DNA of 64,000 nucleotides from Neobacillus bataviensis LMG 21833 (GCF_000307875.1 NZ_AJLS01000074.1:1-64000); one strand, 5' to 3'. Positions 52,530 through 61,694 are shown, counted from the stretch's first letter. Notes: generated by a model not told the origin, from the sequence alone. Numbers and translations are program-made.

Positions 52530-54167
52530 CTACACCCTATCCGCTAACTTCTCATTAATCATCGACCGTAAGCGGAATTTTTGAATTTTACCGCTTGGCG
52601 TTCTTGGGAAGTCTTCAATCACTTCTACGTGTTCCGGCCAATATTGCTTAGCCACCCCTTTTTCTGCTAAAAAGGTTTTCAATAACTCCATCGTAAGCGG
52701 TTCTTTCCCGGGTTTCATGCTTATAAAGGCGCAGGCTTTCTCTTGTAGTCGGGCATCTGCCATAGCTACAATTTGAACAATCGATAAATCGGGATGTTCA
52801 TATAAAATATTTTCAATATAGGCCACAGGGATATTTTCGCCTCCGCGTATGATAATATCTTTGTTACGGCCGGTGATTCGAATATACCCATCTTCAGCCA
52901 TAACTGCCCGATCCCCCGTAATAAACCAATCACCATCAAAATCGGACTTTGTTAGCTCCAATCTTTTTAAATAACCAACAAATAACGCCGGACCTCTAAC
53001 TAATAAATCGCCTTCACTATTTGGCGGCAGCTGACCTCCATTTGCGTCAACTACCTTTACCTCCATCTTAGGGAATGGAACACCATCCGTATTGGTTAGC
53101 TTTTCCTCCGTATCATTCGCAAGTGTTAGCGTTACAAGGCCATTTTCCGATTGACCCCAGCCTGATAGAATTCCGCATGGCAATTTTTGAGCAGCTTGTT
53201 TTACAAGTGTTCTTGGTATTGGAGCCCCAATCGCAATAAAGTATTTTAAGGAGCTTAAATCATATTTTTCGATATCCTCGACTTGTATGGTATCTTGTAA
53301 AAATGGCGTCGCGGCTGTCGTAAAGGTTATTTTCTCTTTTTCAATCAATTCGATAAATTCCTTTGGATTCCAAATATCTTGGTAAACGGCGGTTCCTCCA
53401 TATATAAAGGGTAAGCGGACGCCATAAAGAAAACCTGTCTGATGTGCAAAAGTAGATGCCATGAAAATCACATCTTTAGACGTTAACTTTAAATGATCGA
53501 GCCAAAGTTCTGAGGTAAAGGTGACGGTATTATGGGTATGCATAACACCTTTTGGTTCCCCTGTGGTCCCGGATGTAAAAATAATTTCAGTAAGTTCATT
53601 GGGATCAATGCTGATTCTGTCTAATTCAGCCGGATTTCTTCGTTCTTCCCATGGTACATCAATCAGGGACGAAAAAGATTTCATTCCTGTCGGTACATGT
53701 TTCCCAATAACGTATATATGTTCCATACAAGGCCATTCCGGAAGAAGTCTGTCAATCATTTCTGGATAGTTGAATCCTCGGAACTCATCAGGGACAACAA
53801 TCATCTTGGATTCGGCAAGCTTAACCATAAAGCCAATTTCTCGATCACGATAAATAGGGATCAACGGATTACTGATGGCTCCGATCCTCGTAACCGCAAA
53901 ATGCAGAATAACAAACTCATTCCAGTTGGGCAGTTGAAATGAGATAACATCGCCTTTTTTCAAGCCTATTTCGAGCAATCCTAGAGCCACACGATCTACT
54001 AATTTATCAAGCTCTTTATAGGTATAACGGCTATTTTTATCAATTATGGCTGTCTTATCAGGGTTTTTGTCAATCGCTTGATGTAAGTAATGTAAAATGG
54101 TTTTATTTGACCAATCAGACTCGTATTTTTTACAAACTTCCTCTGTTAAAATCGTTTCAAAACCCAT
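52530..54167 (-). CDS. aliA: AliA-like cyclohexanecarboxylate-CoA ligase
   Basis: 545-residue acyl-CoA synthetase (ANL superfamily). Motifs: P-loop-like TSGTTGEPKGVMHTH, GWGQSENG, GDRAVMAEDGY, the RNKDIIIRGGENI hinge region, and the AMP-ligase Lys in RTPSGKIQKF. It converts a cyclic or aromatic acid, ATP and CoA to the CoA ester. Neighbouring acyl-CoA dehydrogenase, BadH-like and BadI-like genes support an alicyclic acid substrate such as cyclohexanecarboxylate. Substrate is inferred. A 119-bp gap precedes the badH gene. Confidence 0.78.
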   Translation of the reverse strand: MGFETILTEEVCKKYESDWSNKTILHYLHQAIDKNPDKTAIIDKNSRYTYKELDKLVDRVALGLLEIGLKKGDVISFQLPNWNEFVILHFAVTRIGAISNPLIPIYRDREIGFMVKLAESKMIVVPDEFRGFNYPEMIDRLLPEWPCMEHIYVIGKHVPTGMKSFSSLIDVPWEERRNPAELDRISIDPNELTEIIFTSGTTGEPKGVMHTHNTVTFTSELWLDHLKLTSKDVIFMASTFAHQTGFLYGVRLPFIYGGTAVYQDIWNPKEFIELIEKEKITFTTAATPFLQDTIQVEDIEKYDLSSLKYFIAIGAPIPRTLVKQAAQKLPCGILSGWGQSENGLVTLTLANDTEEKLTNTDGVPFPKMEVKVVDANGGQLPPNSEGDLLVRGPALFVGYLKRLELTKSDFDGDWFITGDRAVMAEDGYIRITGRNKDIIIRGGENIPVAYIENILYEHPDLSIVQIVAMADARLQEKACAFISMKPGKEPLTMELLKTFLAEKGVAKQYWPEHVEVIEDFPRTPSGKIQKFRLRSMINEKLADRV

Positions 54168-54203
54168 CAGCTTGATTCCCCCTTTAAACTAGGTAAAACT
54201 TTG

Positions 54204-55001
54204 TTACTGCCTGAATTTCTTGAAATCAACTGGTCTTTTTTCAACAAAAGCATTTCTTCCTTCTGCTGACTCATCCGTTTTATAAAACATTCCGAGACTT
54301 GCCATTGCAATCTGTGAAATCCCTTCAATATTTGCGGAATCAGCATTGAAGGAGTATTTCAACATTTTGATCGCGGTCGGGCTTTTTTCTACTATTTTTC
54401 CGGCCCAATCCTCGGCGGTTCCCATCAATTCATCTTGTGGCACAATCTTATTGACGAGGCCCATTTCCTTCGCTTCTTGTGCCGTGTATTTTTCGCATAA
54501 ATACCAAATTTCCCTTGCTTTCTTTTCGCCAACAATCCTAGCTAAATATGCTGAGCCTAAGCCGGCATCGTAACTGCCAACCTTTGGACCGCTCTGGCCG
54601 AAAAGGGCTGTTTCAGAAGCAATAGTCAAATCGCAGAGGACATGAAGTACATGACCGCCGCCAATCGCATAGCCATTAACAGCAGCTATGACAGGCTTCG
54701 GCATAGCACGGATAGTTCGGTGCAGATTTTCTATTTCTAAGCCGATTCCCCCTCCAAGACCTCCTGAGCTATCGTAGCCGCTGTCTCCTTTATTCTTTTG
54801 GTCACCGCCAGTACAGAATGCCTTCTCACCTGCCCCTGTTAAAATAACAGCACCGATACGGTTATCATCCCAGGCATCGCGGAATGACCAGATTAATTCC
54901 TGAACTGTTTGCGCCCGAAACGCATTGTAAACTTCAGGTCGGTTAATTGTAATTTTGGCAATTCCCTCTCTTTTTTCATACATTACATCTTGTAGTTCCA
55001 T
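54204..55001 (-). CDS. badI: BadI-like 2-ketocyclohexanecarboxyl-CoA hydrolase (crotonase family)
   Basis: 265-residue crotonase-superfamily protein. Features: ITINRPEVYNAFRAQT, FCTGGDQ (oxyanion-hole Gly-Gly-Asp-Gln), VNGYAIGGGHVLHVLCDL, and VGEKKAREIWYLCEKY. The GGDQ motif is shared by BadI (ring cleavage of 2-ketocyclohexanecarboxyl-CoA to pimeloyl-CoA) and MenB (naphthoate synthase). Placement beside BadH- and AliA-like genes favours BadI, while some MenB-like features remain. Two Gly-rich insertions (DSGYDSSGGLGGGIG) are unusual. Start has AGGGAAA in front. Confidence 0.78.
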   Translation of the reverse strand: MELQDVMYEKREGIAKITINRPEVYNAFRAQTVQELIWSFRDAWDDNRIGAVILTGAGEKAFCTGGDQKNKGDSGYDSSGGLGGGIGLEIENLHRTIRAMPKPVIAAVNGYAIGGGHVLHVLCDLTIASETALFGQSGPKVGSYDAGLGSAYLARIVGEKKAREIWYLCEKYTAQEAKEMGLVNKIVPQDELMGTAEDWAGKIVEKSPTAIKMLKYSFNADSANIEGISQIAMASLGMFYKTDESAEGRNAFVEKRPVDFKKFRQ

Positions 55002-55063
55002 CTCTTTTTCCCTCCAGTTTTTTTAGGGTTCAGATTGTTCCATATAATGGATTGTCTCCTAGA

Positions 55064-56218
55064 TTAATATGGGCGAAATTCTTTACCTATTAATTCTTTT
55101 GCGATGACAATCTGATTTGCTTGTGCCGTTCCATCCCCAATTTCCAAACCAATAACGTCTCGTAATCTTTGTTCAAGCGGCATATCTTTCGTATAAGCAT
55201 AATGACCATTGAGGAGCATGCATTCGTGAATGGCTTCCTGGCTGTATTTTGGTCCAAGCCACTTTACAGAGGATGCTTCTCTTGTATGCTTTTTGCCTTG
55301 GTCACGAAGCCAAAGACCACGGTAGGCCTGCCATTTGATTAATTCCAATTGAGTGTAATGTGTGACAATTGGGAAGGATACGCCTTGAAACCTTGCCAAT
55401 GGTTTTCCAAATGCATGCCTTGTTTTTACATGTTCAATTGTTTCATCGATGCTTTGAAAGGCAGCCCCCACACATTGAAGTCCAATTAACAGCCGGCTTA
55501 AATCAAATCCATTCATCACCTGGAAAAAGCCATTATTCTCTAATCCAATTAAATTTTCTTCAGGTATCTCTACTTCCGTTAAATAAATAGAGCCTCTCCC
55601 AATCGGAATATTTCCCATGTCGTCATAGCCTTTACACTCCACTCCCGGTAGTTCTGAAGGGACTATGAAAGCACTGATGCCCTTACTGCCGGAATTCTGA
55701 TCCGTTTTGGCAAAAATAATAAAGGCATCGCCAAACGTCGCTGCACTAATTCCAGACTTTTCTCCATTTAGTACATAGCAATCTCCTTTATGTACTGCCG
55801 TTGAGCGGATTCCCGCTGCATCGGTTCCTGCCGATGGTTCAGTAATCGCGACACCAACAATTTTTTCACCGCTTGCAATTTGCGGAAGCCATGTTTTTTT
55901 TAATTGCTCTGCTGCATGATTGGTAATTATTTCAGAGGCCAATGCATTTAGCATAACAGCATAAGTCAGATTGAAATCACCCCGGCCAATTTCTTCCGCC
56001 GCAATACCAGCGGTAACACACTCAGCGCCGCTTCCTCCGTACTCTTCAGGAATCCTCAGGCCATTAACCCCCAGCTCCCCGAGCTTTTTCCATAAATGTC
56101 TTGGAAGAGTCTTTTCGCGATCCCATTTCGTGTATTGTGGAAGTAATACATTCACGGAAAAATTTCTAAGCATGTCTCGAAAATAATCTTGTTCTTGGCT
56201 AAATGAAAAATTTAACAA
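55064..56218 (-). CDS. Acyl-CoA dehydrogenase (cyclohexanecarboxyl-CoA dehydrogenase-like)
   Basis: 384-residue FAD enzyme. ACAD signatures are GVAITEPSAGTDAAGI and the DGTAQANQIVIAKELIG end. The likely base region lies around residues 355-370 (RLRDVIGLEIGDGT). In the pathway it would oxidise cyclohexanecarboxyl-CoA to the cyclohex-1-ene ester (AliB-type step). The open frame runs 30 codons further, but those codons cover the sigma-54 promoter, so translation must start at the TTG at 56218, which has AGGAGGGGG seven bases upstream. It is the first gene of the operon; the downstream order is badI, aliA, badH. Confidence 0.8.
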   Translation of the reverse strand: MLNFSFSQEQDYFRDMLRNFSVNVLLPQYTKWDREKTLPRHLWKKLGELGVNGLRIPEEYGGSGAECVTAGIAAEEIGRGDFNLTYAVMLNALASEIITNHAAEQLKKTWLPQIASGEKIVGVAITEPSAGTDAAGIRSTAVHKGDCYVLNGEKSGISAATFGDAFIIFAKTDQNSGSKGISAFIVPSELPGVECKGYDDMGNIPIGRGSIYLTEVEIPEENLIGLENNGFFQVMNGFDLSRLLIGLQCVGAAFQSIDETIEHVKTRHAFGKPLARFQGVSFPIVTHYTQLELIKWQAYRGLWLRDQGKKHTREASSVKWLGPKYSQEAIHECMLLNGHYAYTKDMPLEQRLRDVIGLEIGDGTAQANQIVIAKELIGKEFRPY

Positions 56219-56242
56219 GATACCCCCTCCTCTACTTTTTAA

Positions 56243-56262
56243 ATTTGCAAATTTCGTGCCAA
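56243..56262 (-). promoter_or_regulatory. Sigma-54 (SigL) -24/-12 promoter of the ali/bad operon
   Basis: On the minus strand TTGGCACGAAATTTGCA matches the YTGGCACG-N4-TTGCW consensus fully, with GG and GC exactly 10 bp apart (56259-56260 and 56247-56248). The expected transcript start is about 56235, leaving a short leader before the TTG start at 56218. A distant palindrome (56319-56336) supplies an activator site. Confidence 0.92.
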
Positions 56263-56301
56263 CTTGTGATTGCTCTCTGTCAGGTTTTTTATTTTTGAAA
56301 A

Positions 56302-56349
56302 TTCGCAATTCTACTTTTTTTCGCAGATCTGCGAAACAACCCTGCGAAA
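56302..56349. promoter_or_regulatory. Activator-binding (UAS) region with 18-bp perfect palindrome
   Basis: TTTCGCAGATCTGCGAAA (56319-56336) is a perfect palindrome. Additional half-sites TTCGCA (56302-56307) and TGCGAA (56343-56348) flank it. It lies about 85-100 bp upstream of the expected transcript start, the usual distance for sigma-54 activators. The activator gene ends only 64 bp away. Confidence 0.75.
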
Positions 56350-56376
56350 ACTTTCAATCCTTAAACCCTATAAAGA

Positions 56377-56404
56377 CAAAAAAACACACGAAAATGTGTG
56401 TTTT
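56377..56404 (-). terminator. Terminator of the sigma-54 activator gene
   Basis: AAAACACAC / GTGTGTTTT with a 6-nt loop, with T-runs on both sides. Confidence 0.7.
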
Positions 56405-56412
56405 AACAAATT

Positions 56413-57405
56413 TTATTTCAATTTATATTTTGCCATTTTCCGATAAAGGCTTGCTAAATGGATATTTAAAATTTGCGCCGCCTTTGTCCGGTCTCCGTTA
56501 GATTCTTTTAAAGCTCGCTGAATAGCACCTATTTCAGCCTTTGTGACTGCCTCTTCCAGGCTTACGGCAAACGTGCCCTCTTCTTCAACCGTTTTATGTG
56601 CAGTAGCATCAAAAGCTGAAAAAAGAAATGAATTTTCAATTGTTAGTGTATCACCCTCTACCAAATTCATCCCACGCTCAATAAACGCTCTTAGTTCTCT
56701 AACATTTCCAGGCCAATCATGAGACAAAAGCCATTCCTGCAGTTCGGGACTCATATATTTTACATTTTGTGCTATTTGATCATTTAAATAATTGATAAAA
56801 TGATATGCCAAAGGCAATATATCTTCTTTTCTTTGCCGCAGCGAAGGAATTTTTAATTCAAACACGTACAAGCGGTAAAATAAATCCTGCCGGAACTTGC
56901 CCTCCTGGACAAGTGATTTTAAATCTCGATTCGTTGCAGCAATGATGCGGATATCTACGTTTTTACTCCCTGTTCCCCCAAGCCGTTCCACTTCTCTTTC
57001 CTGTAATACCCGAAGCAGCTTACCCTGGACTTGGTATGGGAGTTCGGATATTTCATCTAAAAAAAGGGTCCCATTTTGCGCCAATTCTATTTTACCGGGC
57101 TTTCCTTCTTTTTTTGCCCCGCTGAAAGCCCCTGCCTCATATCCAAAAACCTCAGATTCAAATAGCTCATGGGGTATAGCGGCACAGTTAACGGCAACAA
57201 ATGAATGATTCTTTCTTGAACTAAGGCCATGAATTGCTTGGGCAAATAGTTCTTTTCCGGTTCCACTTTCCCCTGTAATCAGGACAGTGGAATTACTTGT
57301 GCCGATTCTTGCTGCCAATTCTTTGATTTGAGTTATCAATTGACTTTCTCCGATAATATCCTCAAAGCTGTATCGAATGCGATTGTTAGATTTATTTTTT
57401 AACAT
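56413..57405 (-). CDS. Sigma-54-dependent activator without N-terminal sensor domain
   Basis: 330-residue bacterial enhancer-binding protein consisting only of AAA+ and DNA-binding parts. Walker A is GESGTGKELFAQAIH, and Walker B is GTLFLDEISELP. The sigma-54 contact loop reads EAGAFSGAKKEGKPG, i.e. GAFSGA rather than GAFTGA. Sensor-type VRELRAFIERG follows, and a C-terminal Fis-type HTH (NGDRTKAAQILNIHLASLYRKM). The AAA+ domain begins within 20 residues of the N-terminus, so the usual PAS/GAF/V4R or receiver domain is missing, as in PspF. It is 14 bp downstream of the MaoC-like gene and should activate the ali/bad operon from the palindrome at 56319. Confidence 0.9.
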   Translation of the reverse strand: MLKNKSNNRIRYSFEDIIGESQLITQIKELAARIGTSNSTVLITGESGTGKELFAQAIHGLSSRKNHSFVAVNCAAIPHELFESEVFGYEAGAFSGAKKEGKPGKIELAQNGTLFLDEISELPYQVQGKLLRVLQEREVERLGGTGSKNVDIRIIAATNRDLKSLVQEGKFRQDLFYRLYVFELKIPSLRQRKEDILPLAYHFINYLNDQIAQNVKYMSPELQEWLLSHDWPGNVRELRAFIERGMNLVEGDTLTIENSFLFSAFDATAHKTVEEEGTFAVSLEEAVTKAEIGAIQRALKESNGDRTKAAQILNIHLASLYRKMAKYKLK

Positions 57406-57419
57406 TGGCTTTTTCCCAC

Positions 57420-57845
57420 CTAAGAACTGTGGCTCGGTAAAATGAGGATAACAACCTGTCCTTTGACCACTTCATTTCCAAATTGGTTAAAACAACTAAC
57501 CTTTTGCGTTACCCAGTTTCGTTCATGGTTAATATCAATAATTTCAAGTTCTGCAGTAATTTCATCACCTACATGGACTGGAAGATAATAAACTACTTCC
57601 TTTTGCAGTAACACACATGCAGTTCCAGGTAATTTTTGGCTAATCACCTGCGTGATTAGACCTTCTGTGAGTAAACCAGGAACAAGCGGTTTAGAGGAAA
57701 TACCCTTCCAATCATTTTTAGCTTCTTGATATACAGGACTAAAATCTCCCGTTAATTCGTTACACAATTTTACATCACTTTCATTAAAAGTTCGTTTTAG
57801 TCTCGCAATTTGTCCGATAAACAATCTTTCAATAATAACACTCAT
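57420..57845 (-). CDS. MaoC-like hotdog protein with altered hydratase active site
   Basis: 141-residue MaoC/(R)-hydratase-fold protein. The diagnostic motif, normally SGDxNPxH, is here TGDFSPVY: the catalytic Asp stays, but the Asn is Ser and the catalytic His is Tyr. The second conserved His region (HGML-like) is LVPGLL. The hotdog helix and VHVGDEITAELEII strand match the family. The ATG at 57845 follows GGGGGG. It is co-transcribed with and directly upstream of the sensor-less sigma-54 activator. It may be a non-catalytic acyl-CoA-binding sensor, or an atypical hydratase filling in for BadK. Confidence 0.72.
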   Translation of the reverse strand: MSVIIERLFIGQIARLKRTFNESDVKLCNELTGDFSPVYQEAKNDWKGISSKPLVPGLLTEGLITQVISQKLPGTACVLLQKEVVYYLPVHVGDEITAELEIIDINHERNWVTQKVSCFNQFGNEVVKGQVVILILPSHSS

Positions 57846-57934
57846 GGGTATACCCCCCGTTGTAAAAATATTTCGAATATTTAGTCCCAATTCCACTATA
57901 CTTTTTGTATTGTTTATATGCAACTAAACACTGC

Positions 57935-58836
57935 TTATTTTACCAGTAAATCCTCCAAAGCGGATTGAAGTATCGGGAATTTGAATTCGAAGCCCTCTTC
58001 CATTAACACCTTTGGTACAACATGCTGGCCTTCAAGAACGAGTGCACTTTTTTGTCCGAGTAGCATTTTCATCGCAAATGAAGGGACAGGCAGCCAATGT
58101 GGGCGATGTAATACTGTGCCTATTATTTTACCGAAATCCTTCATTTTGATTGGAGATGGAGAAGTGACATTTACAGGCCCACACAATTTATTATTTTCAA
58201 TGGCAAATACGATTGCTTGGATTACATCCTCCACATGCACCCATGACACCCACTGTTCACCTGAACCAACCGAACCGCCGGCGAACAATTTATATGGAAG
58301 TGCCATAAGGGGAAGTGCCCCGCCTTATTACCGAGTACAACACCGAATCTCATAAAGACAGCACGAATGGAATACGCTTCTACTAGTTTCGCTTTACACT
58401 CCCAGTCATTTACTGTCTTACCAAGGAAATCATTTGCCTTTTCTACTGAATCTTCAGTATATCTTGCAGTTAGGGATGCCGGGTAAATACCGATCGCGCT
58501 TGCATTAATCAGTACTGTTGGCTTTTCAGGTAAGGCCTCGATAATTCTTATTAACTCATCCGTTGCTTTCAACCGACTGTCATAAATTTGGTTTTGATGG
58601 TTTGCATTCCATCTTCCATCGTTTATTGAAACACCTGCTAGATTAATAAATTCATCAGCATTTTTTATTTCCTTTTCAGGAAGAGTACCTTCCTCGAGCC
58701 ACTTTACATATGATACATTTCGTAAGGACTGCTGATCATTCCTTGTTAAAATAATAATTTTGTGGCCATTTTCGAGAAGAACGAATGTCAATTTCTTCCC
58801 GATAAATCCCGAACCACCCGCAATAACTATCTTCAT
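57935..58836 (-). pseudogene. TIGR01777/YfcH-like NAD-dependent epimerase, frameshifted
   Basis: Two ORFs make one gene. Piece 1 (58222-58836) has the Rossmann motif IAGGSGFIGKKL, NLAGVSIND and INASAIGIYP, and runs out of frame after GVVLGNKAG. Piece 2 (57935-58306) continues with ALPYKLFAGG, VSWVHVEDVIQAI and the C-terminal DUF1731-like EFKFP region. Joining requires one extra G in the GGGG run on the minus strand (58318-58321). The family includes cell-division inhibitor SulA-like labels without proven function. As written the gene cannot give a full-length protein. Confidence 0.85.
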
Positions 58837-58925
58837 AGATTCCCCTCCTATCTCAAAACCGAGTTCTATATACTTATTTTACCATATGGTCTTAAGGTTG
58901 AATTTCATTTAATTGAAATATTCTA

Positions 58926-58963
58926 AAAAACAAACGAGCAACTCAATAGTTGCTCGTTTGTTA
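58926..58963 (-). terminator. Terminator of Xaa-Pro peptidase gene
   Basis: ACAAACGAGCAACT / AGTTGCTCGTTTGT with a 4-nt loop, followed by TTTTTT on the minus strand. Confidence 0.85.
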
Positions 58964-58975
58964 ATGGTTTCTAAA

Positions 58976-60220
58976 TTATTTGTTCATAAAGGCTTCAATT
59001 TCTTCAACCGACCGGAAAATTTCTTTTGAAAGTACCTCATGGCCTTCCTCAGTAACTAACACATCATCCTCAATCCGGATTCCGATTCCTTCTTCTGCGA
59101 TATATAATCCGGGTTCAACGGTTAATACCATTCCAGGCTGTAGGATTAAGTCCTTATAATCACCAACATCATGGGTATCAAGACCAAGGAAGTGGCTAAC
59201 ACCATGATAATAGTAATTTCCAATTTCACTCTCTTCCATGATCAAGCCAACTTTGATGCACTCTTCAGCTAGAACTTTCTTTGTATGCTCATTTAGTTTG
59301 GCAAATGGGACACCCGGTTTAATCAGTTCTGTGGTTTCTCTTAATGCTTTTAATACGATATTGTAAAATGTTTTTTGTTTTTCCGAAAACGTACCATTCA
59401 CCGGGAATGTATAACTAATATCCGCATTGTAATAATTATATTGTGCCCCTAAATCAAGAAGGACAAGGCCGCCCTCTTCAACTGTTGCATCATTTTTTTC
59501 ATAGTGAAGAACTGTGCCATTTTTGCCACTGGCCACAATCGTAGGAAACGCATAGTGTTTTACACCTGCCGACTTAAGGACAAAATCAAAATGTGCTTCA
59601 AGCTGATATTCTTTCATACCGACTTTGGCATGGCTCATTAGGTTTTTGATTCCATCATAAGTAATCGCAATGGCCTTTTTAATTTCTTCAATTTCCTCAG
59701 GCGTTTTAAAAACACGTAACTCGCAAATTTCTAGATAGACATTTTTAATTTGCAGGAATGGATAATTCGCTTGCATTTTACCTGCAAATTGCTGCGCTTT
59801 AGTCGTTACAGTATCCAATTCTCTTCTCTCAAGATCTAAATAAAGATTTGTTAACGGGTTTGTAAGGAAAAATCGGGATAACATGGATTCAAATTGTTCA
59901 ATATATTGGATTTTATTAATCCCGGAGACTTCTACAGCTTCTTCTGATGAAATGGTTTTTCCAACCCATTTTTCTAAAATTGGGTCTGATTTTTCGATAA
60001 ATAGATATTCATCAACGGTTTGTTTTGATTTATGTACAAGCATTATAATGTTAGGTTCGTCAATTCCAGTTAAGTAATAAAAGTTTCGGTTTGGCACAAA
60101 CTGATAGGCCTCATCTGCAGACTTTTGCGGTGCCCGCCCAGCAAACAAAATCATCAGTGAGTCATCTTCAAGCTTTTCATATAAACGATTCCGATTATTA
60201 ACATAGAAATCCTTTTGCAC
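58976..60220 (-). CDS. Xaa-Pro aminopeptidase (M24B)
   Basis: 414-residue peptidase with an N-terminal AMP_N domain ([27 protein letters not shown]). The C-terminal pita-bread fold carries the dimetal ligands: Asp in [12 protein letters not shown] and ADISYTF, His in [13 protein letters not shown], Glu in TVEPGLYI, and Glu in [10 protein letters not shown]. It removes N-terminal residues next to proline. I prefer GTG 60220 (AAGGGG eight bases upstream) over a TTG at 60241. It stands alone. Confidence 0.9.
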   Translation of the reverse strand: MQKDFYVNNRNRLYEKLEDDSLMILFAGRAPQKSADEAYQFVPNRNFYYLTGIDEPNIIMLVHKSKQTVDEYLFIEKSDPILEKWVGKTISSEEAVEVSGINKIQYIEQFESMLSRFFLTNPLTNLYLDLERRELDTVTTKAQQFAGKMQANYPFLQIKNVYLEICELRVFKTPEEIEEIKKAIAITYDGIKNLMSHAKVGMKEYQLEAHFDFVLKSAGVKHYAFPTIVASGKNGTVLHYEKNDATVEEGGLVLLDLGAQYNYYNADISYTFPVNGTFSEKQKTFYNIVLKALRETTELIKPGVPFAKLNEHTKKVLAEECIKVGLIMEESEIGNYYYHGVSHFLGLDTHDVGDYKDLILQPGMVLTVEPGLYIAEEGIGIRIEDDVLVTEEGHEVLSKEIFRSVEEIEAFMNK

Positions 60221-60448
60221 AATCAATACCCCTTTTCCCAAACATGTTAGTTACATTATTACTATACAATAAAATGAAATATTCGTACTTTATTTTGAAT
60301 CCAATCGCTCGACAATCTTATTAATACGAGTGTTCATAAATTCTTTATTTTAATCAGTACTTACCCTTTTGCCTTGTTCGGCATAGATTAGAAAATAGAT
60401 TGTTTTCTTATTAAATAAGACTGAATTTGAATTAACGGGTGGTGTAAA

Positions 60449-60817
60449 ATGTTTGAAGTAAAGGAATGTAAATATGGTAAAGGGATTTTTGCTACCCGCG
60501 ATATTAAGAAGGGTGAACTTATTCATGAAGCTCCGGTCATAATAGCTCCCAGGACCGAGTACAAATATTTGAAAAACACGATGTTCATGGATTACGTGTT
60601 TTGGTGGGGAAAAGATAATAAAGACTGTGCATTAGCATTAGGGTATGGTTCGCTCTTTAACCACTCTTACAAACCCAATGCATTATATAAACATGACTTT
60701 GAAAGAAAAACGATTAACTTTTTTGCCCATACACCCATTGAAGCAGGCGAGGAAATATTAATTAATTACAACTATGATCCAGATGACGATTCACCTATTT
60801 GGTTTGATTTGATATAG
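60449..60817 (+). CDS. Small SET-domain protein
   Basis: 122-residue protein that is essentially one SET domain: GKGIFATRDIKKGELIHEAPV, GSLFNHSYKPNA (the NHS motif) and GEEILINYNY near the end. SET domains are lysine methyltransferases in eukaryotes; the bacterial single-domain proteins have unknown substrates. The C-terminus after DPDDDSPIWF lacks a post-SET Cys cluster. RBS is GGTGG before ATG. Followed by its own terminator. Confidence 0.85.
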   Translation: MFEVKECKYGKGIFATRDIKKGELIHEAPVIIAPRTEYKYLKNTMFMDYVFWWGKDNKDCALALGYGSLFNHSYKPNALYKHDFERKTINFFAHTPIEAGEEILINYNYDPDDDSPIWFDLI

Positions 60818-60833
60818 AACCGTATATTGCGGT

Positions 60834-60872
60834 AATAACCATCCAGTTATTGGATGGTTATAACGCTTTTTC
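60834..60872 (+). terminator. Terminator of SET gene
   Basis: ATAACCATCCA / TGGATGGTTAT with a 5-nt loop, then ACGCTTTTTC. Confidence 0.75.
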
Positions 60873-60881
60873 AATATTTTA

Positions 60882-61694
60882 TTAACCAAGTGCCACATCT
60901 AAAATCATCATAATCACAAATCCGATCATTAAACTGATCGATGCTAGATCTGTATTGCCATTTTCTTGTGATCCCGGGATAACTTCTTCCGCAACAACAA
61001 AGATCATCGCCCCAGCAGCAAAGCTTAGAGCGTATGGGAGAAGCGGCTGAATAAACATGACAGAAACGGCACCGATAATAGCTGCAATTGGTTCCACTAA
61101 CCCGGAAAATTGTCCATACATAAAACTCTTCGTTCTAGACATACCGTCACGCCTTAATGGCATTGAGACGGCAAGACCCTCTGGGAAATTTTGAATGCCG
61201 ATTCCAATTGCTAATGCAATCGCGCCTGTTAAAGAAGCGGATGGAAATCCTGCTGCGACCGCTCCAAAGGCAACTCCAACTGCTAACCCCTCAGGAATAT
61301 TATGTAAAGTAATAGCTAACACAAGTAAAGTACTTCTCTTTTTTGTCGATGGATGAATTCCTTCTGCTTTTTCAATCGGTTGATCAGGATGTAAATGCGG
61401 CAGGATCTTATCAACAATTAATAAGAAAAAACCCCCTGAAAGAAAGCCTATTGCAGCTGGTAACCATACCGGGAGAGAACTATTTTCAGCCATTTCAAGA
61501 GCAGGTGAAAGCAGCGACCAAAAACTTGCGGCAATCATGACCCCGCCTGCAAACCCCAGCATACTGTCTAAAAATTTTTGATTGACATTTTTAGTTGTAA
61601 AGACCAATGCGGCTCCAAGTGCAGTCATTCCCCAAGTAAATAATGTCCCCAATAGTGCCTGCATAACAGCTGGAAGACTGACAAACCATTCCAC
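60882..61694 (-). CDS. ZIP-family divalent metal transporter (GufA-like)
   Basis: 270-residue membrane protein with eight hydrophobic segments. The two metal-binding helices carry [13 protein letters not shown] and [13 protein letters not shown], the hallmark pair of ZIP proteins, with Glu in the PEG motifs. A His-rich cytoplasmic loop (ILPHLHPDQ) lies between helices 3 and 4. It probably imports zinc, manganese or iron. The start has GGAGG. No Zur/Fur box was recognised in the 200 bp upstream. Confidence 0.88.
   Translation of the reverse strand: MEWFVSLPAVMQALLGTLFTWGMTALGAALVFTTKNVNQKFLDSMLGFAGGVMIAASFWSLLSPALEMAENSSLPVWLPAAIGFLSGGFFLLIVDKILPHLHPDQPIEKAEGIHPSTKKRSTLLVLAITLHNIPEGLAVGVAFGAVAAGFPSASLTGAIALAIGIGIQNFPEGLAVSMPLRRDGMSRTKSFMYGQFSGLVEPIAAIIGAVSVMFIQPLLPYALSFAAGAMIFVVAEEVIPGSQENGNTDLASISLMIGFVIMMILDVALG

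Noticed and set aside
54204-55001. Calling the crotonase gene menB
   Set aside because: The GGDQ motif fits MenB as well, but neighbours are a BadH-like SDR, an AliA-like ligase and an acyl-CoA dehydrogenase, not menaquinone genes, and the operon is sigma-54 driven.
56218-56308. Longer acyl-CoA dehydrogenase N-terminus
   Set aside because: The extra codons cover the -24/-12 promoter, so they cannot be in the mRNA from that promoter.
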